Shown: positions 43,259-52,400 of the stretch, piece by piece
Layout of the letters: every line of letters starts with the position of its first letter
Position numbering within the stretch: position 1 is the first letter of the stretch
NCBI RefSeq assembly: GCF_007858475.1
Contig: NZ_VIGX01000001.1
Location: forward strand, 724,448 to 788,447
Length of the DNA stretch: 64,000 nt
Direction: 5' to 3'
Source of the DNA: Tsukamurella conjunctivitidis
GTDB taxonomy: Bacteria; Actinomycetota; Actinomycetes; Mycobacteriales; Mycobacteriaceae
Notes under the pieces: model-generated
What the model was told of the DNA's origin: nothing
What the model saw: the letters and a program-made list of their open reading frames with translations, nothing else
The model's database searches: none
Program-made: the position numbers and the translations under genes

Positions 43259-44437
43259 TCACCCGGTCGGGCGGAAGAAGCCGTGGAACTGCTGTCCGAT
43301 GTTGTCCGTGCGGACGGCCGAGATCTGCACGGGATCGCCCGCTTCGATCATCCGGCCGTCGCCGAGGACCAGGGCCACGTGGCCGCTCCACACCGCGAGG
43401 TCACCCGGCCGGAGATCGGAGTAACTCACGGACGCTCCCACGGTCTGTTGATCGGCCAGCCGGGGCAGCTCGATCCCCGCCTGCCGGTACGCCCACTGGG
43501 TGAAACCGCTGCAGTCCAGCCCGACGCCGGGTGTGGTCCCGCCCCACGCGTAGGGCACGCCGAGCTGGGTGAGCGCGGCCTGCACCGCGGCGGCCGCCTT
43601 GGCGTTCGGCGCCTTCACGACCGTGCCGTCGGGCAGGCGCACGTCATAGCCGCCCTTGCCGTCGGCGGACACGGTCGTCCTCCCGGAGCGGCGCGAGGCG
43701 GCGACCGTCTGCGCCGCCGAGCCCTTCCCGGAGCCCTTCGTCGAACTCCCACGGGAGCCGCCGGTGAGGGCGGAGGCGAGTCCGCTGACGGGAGACCCGG
43801 ATCCACCGCCCGCGGAGCCCGACCCGGAACCCGAACCCGTTCCGGTCGGGGAGGCGGTGGCGGGCGACGAGGTCGCGGTGGTGGAGGCGGGCGTGGTCGC
43901 CGCGCCCCCGTCGACGGTGCCCGGGGCGGTCGGCGTGCTCCCCGCGAGTCCGGCGACGGTGTCGGTCTCGCCGTCGAGCTCCTCACGGATGGACCGCAGT
44001 ACATCCAGCGCCTGTTGCAGGTGGTCGGCCGCCAGTGCGAGAACGGCGATCAGGCCGGCGGGGTTGAGCAACGTCGGATCGGCGGCCTCGGCCTTGCTGA
44101 CGAAGGAGTCGAGGATCGCCTGCAGCCGCGTGCGGCCCTTGCTCACGACGTCGGCGGCCGTGGTCACGGACGCGCAGATCGAGCCGGTGTGCTGCGACAG
44201 CGCGCCCGCGGCGGTGCCCCCGTCGCCGATGGTGCGTTGCGCGGACGTCGCATCGGCGCCCGTCCACGCCCGCCCGACGGTGACCGCGGTGGAGTCGGTC
44301 TGCGCGCTGACCCGCGCGAGTTCGGCCTCGACGGCCCGGATCGCCCGGTCGACGCCGGCGACGGAGAGGTCGCCCGTGCCGAACGTGTCGAGCAGGGCCC
44401 GCAGTGGCGCCGCCAGGGCCGCGACGATGCCGCTCAC
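43259..44437 (-). CDS. NlpC/P60 (C40) peptidase with WXG-like N-terminal helical domain
   Basis: 392 residues. The N-terminal 190 are helical, Ala-rich and contain RAWTGADA in a helix-turn-helix setting resembling WXG100/ESX-secreted hairpins; a Thr/Ser/Gly-rich linker (about 200-275) follows. The C-terminal NlpC/P60 domain (about 285-392) holds catalytic Cys309 (DCSG), His353 (GHVAL) and probably Glu365, so it should cut peptidoglycan peptides. There is no Sec signal, so export by a type VII system is a reasonable inference. The GTG overlaps the stop of the small ESX-like gene (GTGA). M. tuberculosis has sapM in this position between the Rv3311 and upp genes. Confidence 0.82.
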   Translation of the reverse strand: MSGIVAALAAPLRALLDTFGTGDLSVAGVDRAIRAVEAELARVSAQTDSTAVTVGRAWTGADATSAQRTIGDGGTAAGALSQHTGSICASVTTAADVVSKGRTRLQAILDSFVSKAEAADPTLLNPAGLIAVLALAADHLQQALDVLRSIREELDGETDTVAGLAGSTPTAPGTVDGGAATTPASTTATSSPATASPTGTGSGSGSGSAGGGSGSPVSGLASALTGGSRGSSTKGSGKGSAAQTVAASRRSGRTTVSADGKGGYDVRLPDGTVVKAPNAKAAAAVQAALTQLGVPYAWGGTTPGVGLDCSGFTQWAYRQAGIELPRLADQQTVGASVSYSDLRPGDLAVWSGHVALVLGDGRMIEAGDPVQISAVRTDNIGQQFHGFFRPTG

Positions 44438-44748
44438 GGCGCACCCGCAAGCCCGAGCAGCGCCCCTGCGCCGCCCGCGTCCGTGGCGACCGCGGCGGCC
44501 ACCGTCCGCGCGGCTCCGACGGAGGCCGACGCGTAGAACGCGGCGAGGCGCGCCATCTCGGCGTCGGCGGCGGTCACGGCGCCCAGCAGCTCGGCCAGGT
44601 AGTCGCCGCCGACCAGTCCGAACACCGGCGCCAGCGCCGCCGCCGAGACGGCGCCCGCCCCCGCGGTGCCCGCCACCGACGCGGCGAGAGCCCCCAGTTC
44701 GCTCCCCGCCGCCGTCACCGCGCCCGTCGTCATCAGAAACGGTTCCAT
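44434..44748 (-). CDS. Small Ala-rich ESX-like (EspC/WXG100-type) protein
   Basis: A 104-residue all-helical, Ala/Gly-rich protein without signal peptide ([20 protein letters not shown]...). Size, composition and coupling to a larger helical-N-terminus protein resemble the paired substrates of type VII secretion. A canonical WXG or YxxxD/E motif is not clear (YLAEL is the nearest), so the call is tentative. GAGGGGG lies eight bases upstream of ATG 44748. Its stop overlaps the peptidase GTG, suggesting a 1:1 pair. Confidence 0.6.
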   Translation of the reverse strand: MEPFLMTTGAVTAAGSELGALAASVAGTAGAGAVSAAALAPVFGLVGGDYLAELLGAVTAADAEMARLAAFYASASVGAARTVAAAVATDAGGAGALLGLAGAP

Positions 44749-44811
44749 CGCAATACCCCCTCATTGATTGGACGCCTCAGGACCCCGCGCGGTTCCCGAT
44801 ACGCTGACCGC

Positions 44812-45441
44812 ATGCAGATCACCGTGGTCGACCACCCCCTGGCCGCCGTCCGGCTCACCGCGCTCCGCGCCGTGTCCACCGACAACGCCTCCTTCCGCGC
44901 CGCGCTCAAGGAGCTCACCCAGATGCTGGTCTACGAGGCCATGCGCGAGGCCGCCGTCGCACCCGTGACGGTGACCACCCCGCTCGAGGACACCGATGGC
45001 GCCGCGCTCGCCGCGCCGCCGCTGCTGGTGCCCGTACTCCGTGCCGGCCTCGGCATGGTCGACCAGGCGCATGCGATGCTGCCCGAGTCGCAGGTGGGCT
45101 TCGTCGGCATGGGACGCAACGAGGAGACCCACGTCCCCGAGCCGTACTTCCAGTCGCTGCCCGCCGACCTCGCCGGACGTCCCGTCTTCGTCCTCGACCC
45201 GATGCTCGCGACCGGCGGCTCGATGGTCGAGACCCTGAGCCTGCTCGCGCAGCGCGGCGCGACCGACGTGACCGCGGTGTGCGTCGTCGCCGCGCCGGAG
45301 GGCGTGCAGGCGCTCGCCGACTGCGGCCACCCCGTCCGCCTCGTCACGGCCACCGTCGACCGGGGACTGAACGAGAACGCCTACATCGTGCCCGGCCTCG
45401 GTGACGCGGGTGACCGCCAGTTCGGCCCCCGCTGGACCTGA
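44812..45441 (+). CDS. upp: Uracil phosphoribosyltransferase
   Basis: A 209-residue salvage enzyme making UMP from uracil and PRPP. The PRPP loop [14 protein letters not shown] and the C-terminal uracil-binding [15 protein letters not shown] are diagnostic; [14 protein letters not shown]-type and [15 protein letters not shown] segments agree. TACGCT (44800-44805) lies six bases before ATG 44812, predicting a leaderless mRNA. It takes uracil released by deoA and pyrimidine phosphorylases. Confidence 0.97.
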   Translation: MQITVVDHPLAAVRLTALRAVSTDNASFRAALKELTQMLVYEAMREAAVAPVTVTTPLEDTDGAALAAPPLLVPVLRAGLGMVDQAHAMLPESQVGFVGMGRNEETHVPEPYFQSLPADLAGRPVFVLDPMLATGGSMVETLSLLAQRGATDVTAVCVVAAPEGVQALADCGHPVRLVTATVDRGLNENAYIVPGLGDAGDRQFGPRWT

Positions 45442-45459
45442 TCCGGGGCGGCGGGTGAT

Positions 45460-46011
45460 CTACGGGGCCGCCCAGAAGCCCGTTGCCGGCTCGGTGAACT
45501 CGCCGTTCGCAGCGCTGATCACCAGTCCGGCGGGCGTGATGTTGATCGTCGCGTCCGGGGCGCGGGCGACCCAGCCCGGGCCCGCGGGCAACACGCCCTC
45601 GATGCGCGTGCCGGTACCGGTGTCGATGCGCCAGCCGGCGTAGTACAGGGCACCCGCGCGGTCGCACACGACCGCCTGCGAGGTGGCGGTGAGCACCATC
45701 ATCCGCGCGGAGTCGCCGTCGGCGCAGCGCGCCTGCGTGCCGAGGAAGCCCAGCGCATCCGTCCCGGGGATCGACGGTGCGGGCGCGGGGGTACCGGCAC
45801 CGTCCGGCGAGGACGTCGGGGCGTTCGGGGACGAACTCGATCGACCGGAGGGCGATGGCGCGGCCGCAGCTGCCGGCTCGGCGGGCCGCTTGCCGCTGAC
45901 GTACGCCGTGGCCGCCGCGGCCGCCGCGACCACGATGAGCACGCCCACGAGCACGGACGCGGCGATGACCCGACCGCGTGCGGGGTCGGCCGGGCGCGCT
46001 GGGCGGGTCAC
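45460..46011 (-). CDS. Hypothetical single-pass exported protein
   Basis: 183 residues, not recognised. A short basic N-terminus precedes one transmembrane helix (about 18-38, VIAASVLVGVLIVVAAAAAAT), a Pro/Ser-rich linker (to about 85), and a C-terminal globular domain with two cysteines (ARCADGD, VVCDRAG) that could form a disulfide outside the cell. The start GTG 46011 overlaps the pmmB stop (GTGA); GTG 46026 is an alternative. It is last in the deoD-pmmB operon and convergent with upp. Confidence 0.65.
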   Translation of the reverse strand: MTRPARPADPARGRVIAASVLVGVLIVVAAAAAATAYVSGKRPAEPAAAAAPSPSGRSSSSPNAPTSSPDGAGTPAPAPSIPGTDALGFLGTQARCADGDSARMMVLTATSQAVVCDRAGALYYAGWRIDTGTGTRIEGVLPAGPGWVARAPDATINITPAGLVISAANGEFTEPATGFWAAP

Positions 46012-47648
46012 CCGAAGGCCGCCCACTTACGCACCGTGTCGGTCACCGCGGTGAGCCGCTGTCGTGCGCGCGCCTCAGCGCCGTGCGTGTCGCTGTCGGC
46101 CGTCACGGGCTCGATCACCTCCAGGTAGAACTTCGCCTTCGGCTCGGTTCCGGAGGGCCGCACGGTGACCCGGACACCGTCGCCGCGGAACACCAGCGCG
46201 TCCGTCGCGGGGCGTGCCGTCAGAAGATCCTCACAGCCGACCGCGGTGTTTGCAACCTCAACGGGCGGGTCGTCGCGCAGCGCCTCCATGATCGCGGCGA
46301 TCCGCGCGACGTCGTCCACCCGCAGCGCGTACTGACCCGACAGGTACACGCCGTGCCGGCGGTACAGGGCGTCGAGCGCGTCCGGCAGGCCCTGGCCCCG
46401 GGCTTTCAGCGCCGCGGCGTACCCGGCGGCGACGACTGCGGCGGAGATCCCGTCCTTGTCACGCACCGTCGCCGGGTCGACGCAGAGGCCGAGGGCCTCC
46501 TCGTAGGCGAAGACGAGGCCGTCGCCCGCCCGGACGAGGTTCTTGAAGCCGGTCAGGGTGCGCGCGTACCGGGCGCCGCGGCTCTCGGCGATGGCGCCGA
46601 GCAACTCCGAGCTCACGATCGTGGTGGCGACCAGCGGATCCGACGGTGCGGCGGTGGTCGCCGGTCCGGCGAGCGGCTCGTCGAGCAGGTGCGCGCCGAG
46701 CAATGAACCGGATTCGTCGCCCGTGAGCATCCGCCAGCCGTCGGGGAACCGGGCGCCGAGCGCGCACCGATCGGCGTCGGGGTCGAGCGCGATCGCCAGG
46801 TCGGCGTCCACGCTCTCGGCGAGCGCGAGCAGCAGGTCGGAGGCGCCCGGCTCCTCCGGGTTGGGGAAGGTCACCGTCGGGAACTCCCCGTCGGGGAGGA
46901 ACTGCTCCTCCACGACGTGCACATCCCCGAAACCGCTGCGGCGCAGGGCTTCGACCGCGACCCGCCCGCCGACGCCGTGCATCGGGGTCAGCGCGATCCG
47001 CAGCGCCCCGGCGGGTGCCGGGCGCAGCGAGGAGACGCGGTCCAGGTACGCCGCGACCACCTCGGTCGCGCGGGGATCGGCGGGGACCGGCGCCCGGTCG
47101 ATCGCCGTCGCCGCCGGCGCGCCGGCGATGAGCTTCTCGATCTCGGCGTCGGCGGGGGACACCAACTGGGCGCCGCCGTCCAGGTAGACCTTGTAACCGT
47201 TGTCCGCGGGCGGATTGTGCGAGGCGGTGATCTGCACGCCGGCGACGGCGCCGAGCGCCCTGGTGGCGAACGACACCCACGGCGTGGGACCGGGTTCGGG
47301 CAGCGCCACCACGGCGAAACCCTGGGCCGTGAGCACCTCGGTCGCGGCGGCGAAGAATGCCTCGGAGCCGCGCCGCGCGTCGCGCCCCACGACGACGGTG
47401 CCGCCGCCCAGGCACTTGCCCTGCAGCCACTCGCCGAGCGCCCACGTCGTGCGGGTCACCACCGCGACGTTCATGCCCGACGGTCCGCCGCGCACCGGGC
47501 CCCGGAGCCCCGCGGTGCCGAAGGACAGCGGCGCCGCGAAGCGCTCGGCGAGTTCGGGGCCACTGAGGGCCTCCAGCTCGGCGCGGGTCACGGGGTCGGG
47601 ATCGCCCTCGATCCAGGCGAGGGCCTCGGCCGCGAGCTCGGCGCTCAC
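46008..47648 (-). CDS. pmmB: Phospho-sugar mutase (phosphomannomutase/phosphoglucomutase family)
   Basis: A 546-residue alpha-D-phosphohexomutase. [18 protein letters not shown] (domain 1), the phosphoserine loop [17 protein letters not shown], the metal-binding [10 protein letters not shown] and the C-terminal phosphate-binding [16 protein letters not shown] are all present. The PmmB label follows the mycobacterial neighbour of deoD; next to a purine nucleoside phosphorylase, phosphopentomutase activity (ribose-1-P to ribose-5-P) would make metabolic sense. The start GTG overlaps the deoD stop (GTGA). Confidence 0.9.
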   Translation of the reverse strand: MSAELAAEALAWIEGDPDPVTRAELEALSGPELAERFAAPLSFGTAGLRGPVRGGPSGMNVAVVTRTTWALGEWLQGKCLGGGTVVVGRDARRGSEAFFAAATEVLTAQGFAVVALPEPGPTPWVSFATRALGAVAGVQITASHNPPADNGYKVYLDGGAQLVSPADAEIEKLIAGAPAATAIDRAPVPADPRATEVVAAYLDRVSSLRPAPAGALRIALTPMHGVGGRVAVEALRRSGFGDVHVVEEQFLPDGEFPTVTFPNPEEPGASDLLLALAESVDADLAIALDPDADRCALGARFPDGWRMLTGDESGSLLGAHLLDEPLAGPATTAAPSDPLVATTIVSSELLGAIAESRGARYARTLTGFKNLVRAGDGLVFAYEEALGLCVDPATVRDKDGISAAVVAAGYAAALKARGQGLPDALDALYRRHGVYLSGQYALRVDDVARIAAIMEALRDDPPVEVANTAVGCEDLLTARPATDALVFRGDGVRVTVRPSGTEPKAKFYLEVIEPVTADSDTHGAEARARQRLTAVTDTVRKWAAFG

Positions 47649-48487
47649 GCGTCCATCGCCTCGATCACGTCGGCGAGCAGGCCGCCCATGCGCGCCGCCG
47701 CTGCGCGCCCCGCCTCGAGGACCTCCTCGTGGTTCAGGGGCTCGCCGGTGATGCCCGCGGCCAGGTTGGTCACCAGGGAGATGCCGAGGACCGCGGCGTC
47801 CTCCGCGCGGGCGGCGATGGCCTCGTGCACCGTGGACATGCCGACGAGGTCGGCGCCGAGCGTGCGGAGCATGCGGATCTCGGCCGGGGTCTCGTAGTGC
47901 GGGCCGGGGAGCCCGGCGTAGACGCCCTCGTTCAGCGAGGGGTCGACCTGCTGCGCCAGCGCGCGCAGCGCCGGCGAGTAGGCGTCGACGAGGTTCACGA
48001 ACTGCGCGCCGACCAGCGGCGAGCGGGCCGTGAGGTTGAGGTGGTCGGAGATCAGCACCGGCTCGCCCACGAACATGCCCTCGCGCAGGCCGCCCGCCGC
48101 GTTGGTGAGGATCACCGTCGACGCCCCGGCCGCGCAGGCGGTGCGCACCGGGTGGACGACGCGGGAGAGGTCGTGGCCCTCGTAGGCGTGGGTGCGGCCG
48201 AGCAGCACCAGAACCCGCTTGCCGCCGACGACGACCGCCGAGGCGGTGCCCTTGTGGCCGGCGGCGCTGGGCGGTGCGAAGTGCGGCAGATCGGCCATCG
48301 GGATCGACCCGACGGCGGTGCCGCGCGCCGCGAGGGCGTCGGCCGCGGGCGCCCAGCCGGAGCCGAGCACGACCGCCACGTCGAAGGGCTCCCCGCCCGT
48401 CGCGGTGGTCAGCGCGGCGGCCGCCTCACTGGCCGCAGCGGAGGGATCGTCGATACCGGAGTCACGTGCCGCGTGCAGTTGCGCCAT
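47645..48487 (-). CDS. deoD: Purine nucleoside phosphorylase (trimeric)
   Basis: 280 residues of the trimeric PNP class, cleaving (deoxy)inosine and guanosine with phosphate. Motifs: [14 protein letters not shown] (phosphate Ser), [38 protein letters not shown] and [12 protein letters not shown], plus Asn in VTNLAAGI that recognises 6-oxopurines. It acts downstream of adenosine deaminase. ATG 48487 lies eight bases after TAGCAT on the minus strand. It heads the deoD-pmmB-hypothetical operon. In M. tuberculosis this gene is named deoD. Confidence 0.95.
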   Translation of the reverse strand: MAQLHAARDSGIDDPSAAASEAAAALTTATGGEPFDVAVVLGSGWAPAADALAARGTAVGSIPMADLPHFAPPSAAGHKGTASAVVVGGKRVLVLLGRTHAYEGHDLSRVVHPVRTACAAGASTVILTNAAGGLREGMFVGEPVLISDHLNLTARSPLVGAQFVNLVDAYSPALRALAQQVDPSLNEGVYAGLPGPHYETPAEIRMLRTLGADLVGMSTVHEAIAARAEDAAVLGISLVTNLAAGITGEPLNHEEVLEAGRAAAARMGGLLADVIEAMDA

Positions 48488-48519
48488 GGCCCCAGATGCT
48501 AGCCGCTATCGTGATGCGC
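48488..48519. promoter_or_regulatory. Overlapping divergent leaderless promoters, deoD / enoyl-CoA isomerase
   Basis: Minus-strand TAGCAT (48501-48496) is eight bases from the deoD ATG; plus-strand TATCGT (48507-48512) is seven bases from ATG 48520. The starts are only 32 bases apart, so the two polymerases would compete for the same DNA. Confidence 0.55.
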
Positions 48520-49230
48520 ATGCCTTACGTCACGCGGACCGACGACGTCTTCACACTCTTCCTGGGCGAGGAGGGCGTCGAGCTCTCGGAGTCCAACCCG
48601 GAGAACCGCTTCTCCCCGGCCTGGGTCGACGCGGTCCACGCTCGCCTCGACGAGATCGAGGCGGCGGCGGCCGGAGCCCCCGCCGCGCTGGTGGTCACCG
48701 CCACCGGCAAGTTCTTCTCCAACGGCCTCGACGTGATGTACATCCTGGCGAACGTCGGCGAGCTGCCCGCGTACCTGGACCGTGTGCACACGGTCTTCAG
48801 CCGTCTGCTGACCTTCCCGATGACCACCGTCGCCGCGATCAACGGCCACGCCTTCGGCGCCGGCGCGATGCTGGCCCTCTCGTGCGACTTCGCCGTGATG
48901 CGCGACGACCGCGGCTTCTTCTGCCTGCCCGAGGTCAGTCTCAAGATGGGCTTCACCGTCGGCATGGCCACCCTGCTGCGCTCGCGCCTTCCCTACCAGA
49001 GCGCCGTCGAGGCCATGACCACCGGACGCCGCTACGGCGGCGCGGACGCCGTGGCCGCGGGCATCGTGCAGTCCACCGCGTCGGAGGCCGAGCTGATCCC
49101 CGCGGCGACCGCCCTCGCCGCCGCGAACGCGGCCGCCGACGGTCCCACGCTCAACAAGATCAAGAACGATCTGCACGCGCCGCTCATCGCGGACCTCGCC
49201 GTCCCGACGACCGAAGTCAAGTTCGGCTGA
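48520..49230 (+). CDS. Enoyl-CoA hydratase/isomerase family protein
   Basis: A 236-residue crotonase-fold protein. The oxyanion-hole segments are GKFFSNGLDVMYI and INGHAFGAGAMLALSCDFAVM, and CLPEVSLKMGF supplies the single acidic residue typical of delta3,delta2-enoyl-CoA isomerases (plant ECI-like) rather than the two glutamates of hydratases. A role in unsaturated fatty-acid oxidation is likely. ATG 48520 (MPYVTRTDD) is preceded by TATCGT at seven bases; ATG 48514 is two codons upstream. Two bases separate it from the amidohydrolase gene. Confidence 0.85.
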   Translation: MPYVTRTDDVFTLFLGEEGVELSESNPENRFSPAWVDAVHARLDEIEAAAAGAPAALVVTATGKFFSNGLDVMYILANVGELPAYLDRVHTVFSRLLTFPMTTVAAINGHAFGAGAMLALSCDFAVMRDDRGFFCLPEVSLKMGFTVGMATLLRSRLPYQSAVEAMTTGRRYGGADAVAAGIVQSTASEAELIPAATALAAANAAADGPTLNKIKNDLHAPLIADLAVPTTEVKFG

Positions 49231-49232
49231 CG

Positions 49233-50435
49233 GTGACCGGTCGCGTCACCTCCGTCCTGGAGGCGCTCACCGGCACCGTCGACCGCGTGTGGGGCGAGCT
49301 GGTCGCGGTCAGCCACGAGATCCATGCCCGGCCGGAACTGGCCTTCGAGGAGCGGTTCGCGGCCGCGCTGCTGACGGACGCCCTCGCGGGGCACGGCTTC
49401 GCCGTGGAGCGCCGCGTCGCCGATCTCGAGACCGCCTTCGTGGGCCGGTCGGGGACCGGGCCGCTGCGCGTGGCGGTGTTCGCCGAGTACGACGCCCTGC
49501 CGGGCATCGGGCACGCGTGCGGGCACAACATCATCGCCGCGACCGCGCTCGGCGCGGGCGTCGCCCTCGCCTCCGTCGCGGACGAACTGGGCCTGACCGT
49601 CGAGGTCTACGGCACCCCGGCGGAGGAGTCCGGGGGCGGCAAGGTGCTCATGCTGCACCGCGGCGCGTTCGACGGTGTCGCCTGCGCCGGCATGGTGCAC
49701 CCCGCTCCGTTCGACGTGGTGCGTACGCGGACGCTGGCCCTGGCCGATCTCGCTATCCGGTACACGGGGCGCGAGGCGCACGCCTCGGCGGCGCCGTGGG
49801 CGGGCCGCAACGCGGGTGACGCCGCGACCGTCGCGCAGGTCGCGCTCGGCCTGCTGCGCCAGCACCTCGAGCCGGGGCAGCAACTGCACGGCATCGTCAG
49901 CGACGGCGGGGCCGCCCCCAACGTGGTCCCCGCGGGGGCCGAATTGCTCTACTACCTGCGCGCGGACGACGCCGGCTCGCTGGAGCGGCTCGCCGCTCGT
50001 GCGGGCGACTGCTTCGCCGCGGGTGCCCTGGCGGCCGGCTGCACCCACGCGGTCACCGAGGTCTCGCCCGCATACACCGAGCTGCGCAGCGACGACGGGC
50101 TCGCCGCCGCGTACCGCGCCGCGGCGGTCGCGATCGGCCGCGAACCGGTGGCGCCGGAGTTCGAGCGATCGATCCCGCTGGGGAGTACCGACATGGGCAA
50201 TGTGAGCCACGCTGTACCGTCGATCCATCCGCTGATCGGCCTGGAGACCGACGGGGCCGTGACCCATCAGCCTGAGTTCACGGCCGTCGCCGCTGGTGAG
50301 TCAGCCGATCGGGCCGTGCGCGACGGTGCGCTGGCCCTGGCCGCAGCGTTCGCTGCGGTCGCGGAGGACGAGGACGAGCGCGTGCGCCTGCTGACCGGGG
50401 CCGCGCGTCGCGGTAGTGATGGAGGCGGACGGTGA
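49233..50435 (+). CDS. amiB1: M20 family amidohydrolase (AmiB1-like)
   Basis: A 400-residue metallo-amidohydrolase. SHEIHARPELAFEE opens the domain; ALPGIGHACGHNIIAATALGAG has the metal-binding His cluster, GTPAEESGGGKV the catalytic Glu pair, and LGSTDMGNVSHAVPSIHP the C-terminal metal site. It matches M. tuberculosis AmiB1 by position and type (p-aminobenzoyl-glutamate hydrolase/M20D). The substrate is unproven. Its TGA overlaps the GTG of the second amidohydrolase, giving the amiB1-amiA1 pair seen in mycobacteria. Confidence 0.88.
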   Translation: MTGRVTSVLEALTGTVDRVWGELVAVSHEIHARPELAFEERFAAALLTDALAGHGFAVERRVADLETAFVGRSGTGPLRVAVFAEYDALPGIGHACGHNIIAATALGAGVALASVADELGLTVEVYGTPAEESGGGKVLMLHRGAFDGVACAGMVHPAPFDVVRTRTLALADLAIRYTGREAHASAAPWAGRNAGDAATVAQVALGLLRQHLEPGQQLHGIVSDGGAAPNVVPAGAELLYYLRADDAGSLERLAARAGDCFAAGALAAGCTHAVTEVSPAYTELRSDDGLAAAYRAAAVAIGREPVAPEFERSIPLGSTDMGNVSHAVPSIHPLIGLETDGAVTHQPEFTAVAAGESADRAVRDGALALAAAFAAVAEDEDERVRLLTGAARRGSDGGGR

Positions 50436-51637
50436 CGGGCACGGCGAGCGGGACTGCGGGCGAGGATCTCTCGAGGGCCGCGTACGTCGATCAGTGGTTG
50501 CGGCGCAAGGGCGACTGGCTCCGGGAGTTCCGGCGCGATCTGCACGCCCACCCCGAACTCTCCTGGCGCGAGCAGCGCACCACCAACGTCGTCTACGAGG
50601 CGCTCACCGCCGCAGGCCTGCACCCGCGCAAGCTGTCCACCACCGGTCTCGTGTGCGACCTCGGGCCGGCCGGCGGCGACCGCGTCGCGCTCCGCGCCGA
50701 CATGGACGCGCTCCCGATCCACGAGGCCACCGGGCTCGACTTCCAGTCCCTGACGCCGGGGGTTTCGCACGCCTGCGGCCACGACGCGCACACCTCGATC
50801 CTCCTCGGCACCGGCCTCGCGCTCGCCGAGCTGGACCGCGCCGGCCGGCTGCCGGTGGGCGTGCGACTGGTCTTCCAGCCCGCCGAGGAGGTCATGCCCG
50901 GGGGCGCTCTGTCGGCGGTGCGCGACGAGGTGATGCAAGGCGTCTCGCGCATCTACGCGCTGCACTGCGACCCGCGCGTCGAGGTCGGGAAGATCGGCGT
51001 GCGGTCAGGTGCCATCACCTCCGCGGCCGACCATGTCGAGGTGATCCTGCACTCGCCCGGCGGGCACACGTCGCGGCCCCATCTGACCAGCGATCTCATC
51101 TACGCCATGGGCACCGTCATCACCGGCCTGCCCGGCGTCCTGTCGCGCCGGGTCGATCCGCGCTCCGGCACGATCATGGTGTGGGGTGCGGCGAACGCCG
51201 GCTCGGCACCGAACGCGATCCCGCAGATCGGTGCGCTGCACGGCACCGTGCGCACCGGCGAACACCAGATCTGGGAGGCGCTGGAGCCGCTCGTGCGCGA
51301 GATCATCGCCGAGCTGCTCGCGCCGTTGCGCATCAAGCACGAGGTGAACTACACCCGGGGCGTCCCGCCCGTCATCAACGACCACCTGGCCGCGACCCGG
51401 CTCGCCGAGGCCGCGCGCGCCGTCTCGCCCGACGGGGTCGTCGACACCCCGCAGTCCGGCGGCGGCGAGGACTTCTCCTGGTACCTCGAGGAGGCGCCCG
51501 GCGCGATGGCGCGGCTCGGCGTGTGGTCCGGCGAGGGCCGTCAGTACGACTTGCACCAGCCGGACTTCGTGCTCGACGAGCGCGCACTCGAGATGGGCGT
51601 GAAGGTCTTCACGAACGTGGTCTTCGCCTCCGTCTAG
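50432..51637 (+). CDS. amiA1: M20D amidohydrolase (AmiA1-like)
   Basis: 401 residues, paralogous to the gene before it. RRDLHAHPELSWREQRTT, RADMDALPIHEATGLDF, GVSHACGHDAHTSILLG (metal ligands), FQPAEEVMPGGA (catalytic Glu) and SGGGEDFSWYLEEAPGAM (C-terminal metal site) are standard for the hippurate hydrolase/N-acyl-amino-acid amidohydrolase group. The GTG start overlaps the amiB1 stop. The two paralogues may act as a heteromer or on different N-acyl substrates. Confidence 0.9.
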   Translation: MTGTASGTAGEDLSRAAYVDQWLRRKGDWLREFRRDLHAHPELSWREQRTTNVVYEALTAAGLHPRKLSTTGLVCDLGPAGGDRVALRADMDALPIHEATGLDFQSLTPGVSHACGHDAHTSILLGTGLALAELDRAGRLPVGVRLVFQPAEEVMPGGALSAVRDEVMQGVSRIYALHCDPRVEVGKIGVRSGAITSAADHVEVILHSPGGHTSRPHLTSDLIYAMGTVITGLPGVLSRRVDPRSGTIMVWGAANAGSAPNAIPQIGALHGTVRTGEHQIWEALEPLVREIIAELLAPLRIKHEVNYTRGVPPVINDHLAATRLAEAARAVSPDGVVDTPQSGGGEDFSWYLEEAPGAMARLGVWSGEGRQYDLHQPDFVLDERALEMGVKVFTNVVFASV

Positions 51638-51694
51638 CGGCGTGCCCAAGCGAGCTACAAGAGCGAGTTCAGCGTCGGAGCCGATGGTGGTGCC

Positions 51695-52090
51695 ATGACC
51701 GCCATTCGTCTGATCCGGCACGGCTCGCCCCTCACTCGAAGTTGGGTCCCTCCGACGGTCATCGTGGACGGGCGGATGTATCCGGTCAACGATGACGATG
51801 CTCTGATCCCGGTCCTGCCCGGGATGCGGACGATCTCCGTGTCGGAGAACATGCCGGCGCCGTCGAAGTGGACGTCGATGGCTGTTTCCGTGGCGCCGGG
51901 TCAGGTCGTCACGGTGTACTTCTCGCCTCCGGCGGTGCCCTACGCGAGCGGCACGCTGGGCTTCACTGCGCAGACCCATTCGAGCTGGACGTGGATGTAC
52001 GTGACCCTCGGAGTGCTCGGCCTGGTTCTGATCGTGCCCGTCATCGTGATCCTCGCCATCATGTACATGTCGCTCGTCGCGACGGGGTGA
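51695..52090 (+). CDS. Hypothetical tail-anchored protein
   Basis: 131 residues, not recognised. The first 90 look like an all-beta domain (short strands broken by Pro/Gly: VIVDGRMYPVNDDDALIPVL, APGQVVTVYFSPPAV), followed by a C-terminal transmembrane helix (about 101-126, YVTLGVLGLVLIVPVIVILAI) and almost no tail. Base composition is slightly lower in GC than neighbours. It stands alone between amiA1 and a pseudogene, without a clear promoter. Confidence that it is a real gene is moderate. Confidence 0.55.
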   Translation: MTAIRLIRHGSPLTRSWVPPTVIVDGRMYPVNDDDALIPVLPGMRTISVSENMPAPSKWTSMAVSVAPGQVVTVYFSPPAVPYASGTLGFTAQTHSSWTWMYVTLGVLGLVLIVPVIVILAIMYMSLVATG

Positions 52091-52113
52091 TCGGTCCGCC
52101 TGCGAGCACGGTG

Positions 52114-52400
52114 TCAGATGCGCGCGCCCAGGCCTCCGGAGATGTCGATGGACGTGCCGTTCGTGTACGAGGACCGGTCGGACAACAGGCCTCGGGTCGG
52201 CGGGCGTCGCCCGCCAGGAGGAGCAGCTGATCGTGCTGGGTCGCCGTGTCCGCGAAGGCGGCGGTGAGGCGATCGAGGTCCCGTGCGAAACAGCAGACGC
52301 GCGCGCCCTCGCGCAGGAGCCGCTGTGCCGCGGCGAGACCGATCCCGCTGTTCGCGCCGGAGACGACGAAGGACCGATCGCGCAGATCAAGGTCGATGCG
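52114..52400 (-). pseudogene. Short-chain dehydrogenase remnant with internal deletion
   Basis: On the minus strand the region begins with an SDR N-terminus in one frame (RSFVVSGANSGIGLAAAQRL, then REGARVCCFARD), including the GxxxGxG cofactor motif. After about 70 codons it ends in another frame with an intact SDR C-terminus (LLSDRSSYTNGTSIDISGGL, then GARI and TGA at 52114). A normal SDR is about 250 residues, so some 150 central codons, including the YxxxK active site, are gone, and the join (near 52190) is out of frame. It overlaps the end of the ArsR-type regulator gene, which may once have controlled it. Confidence 0.75.

Noticed and set aside
41913-43424. A 503-codon plus-strand frame opposite the acidic Rv3311-like gene.
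   Set aside because: The Val/Leu/Gly/Arg-rich product mirrors the Asp/Glu codons of the other strand; no start signal and no recognisable domain.
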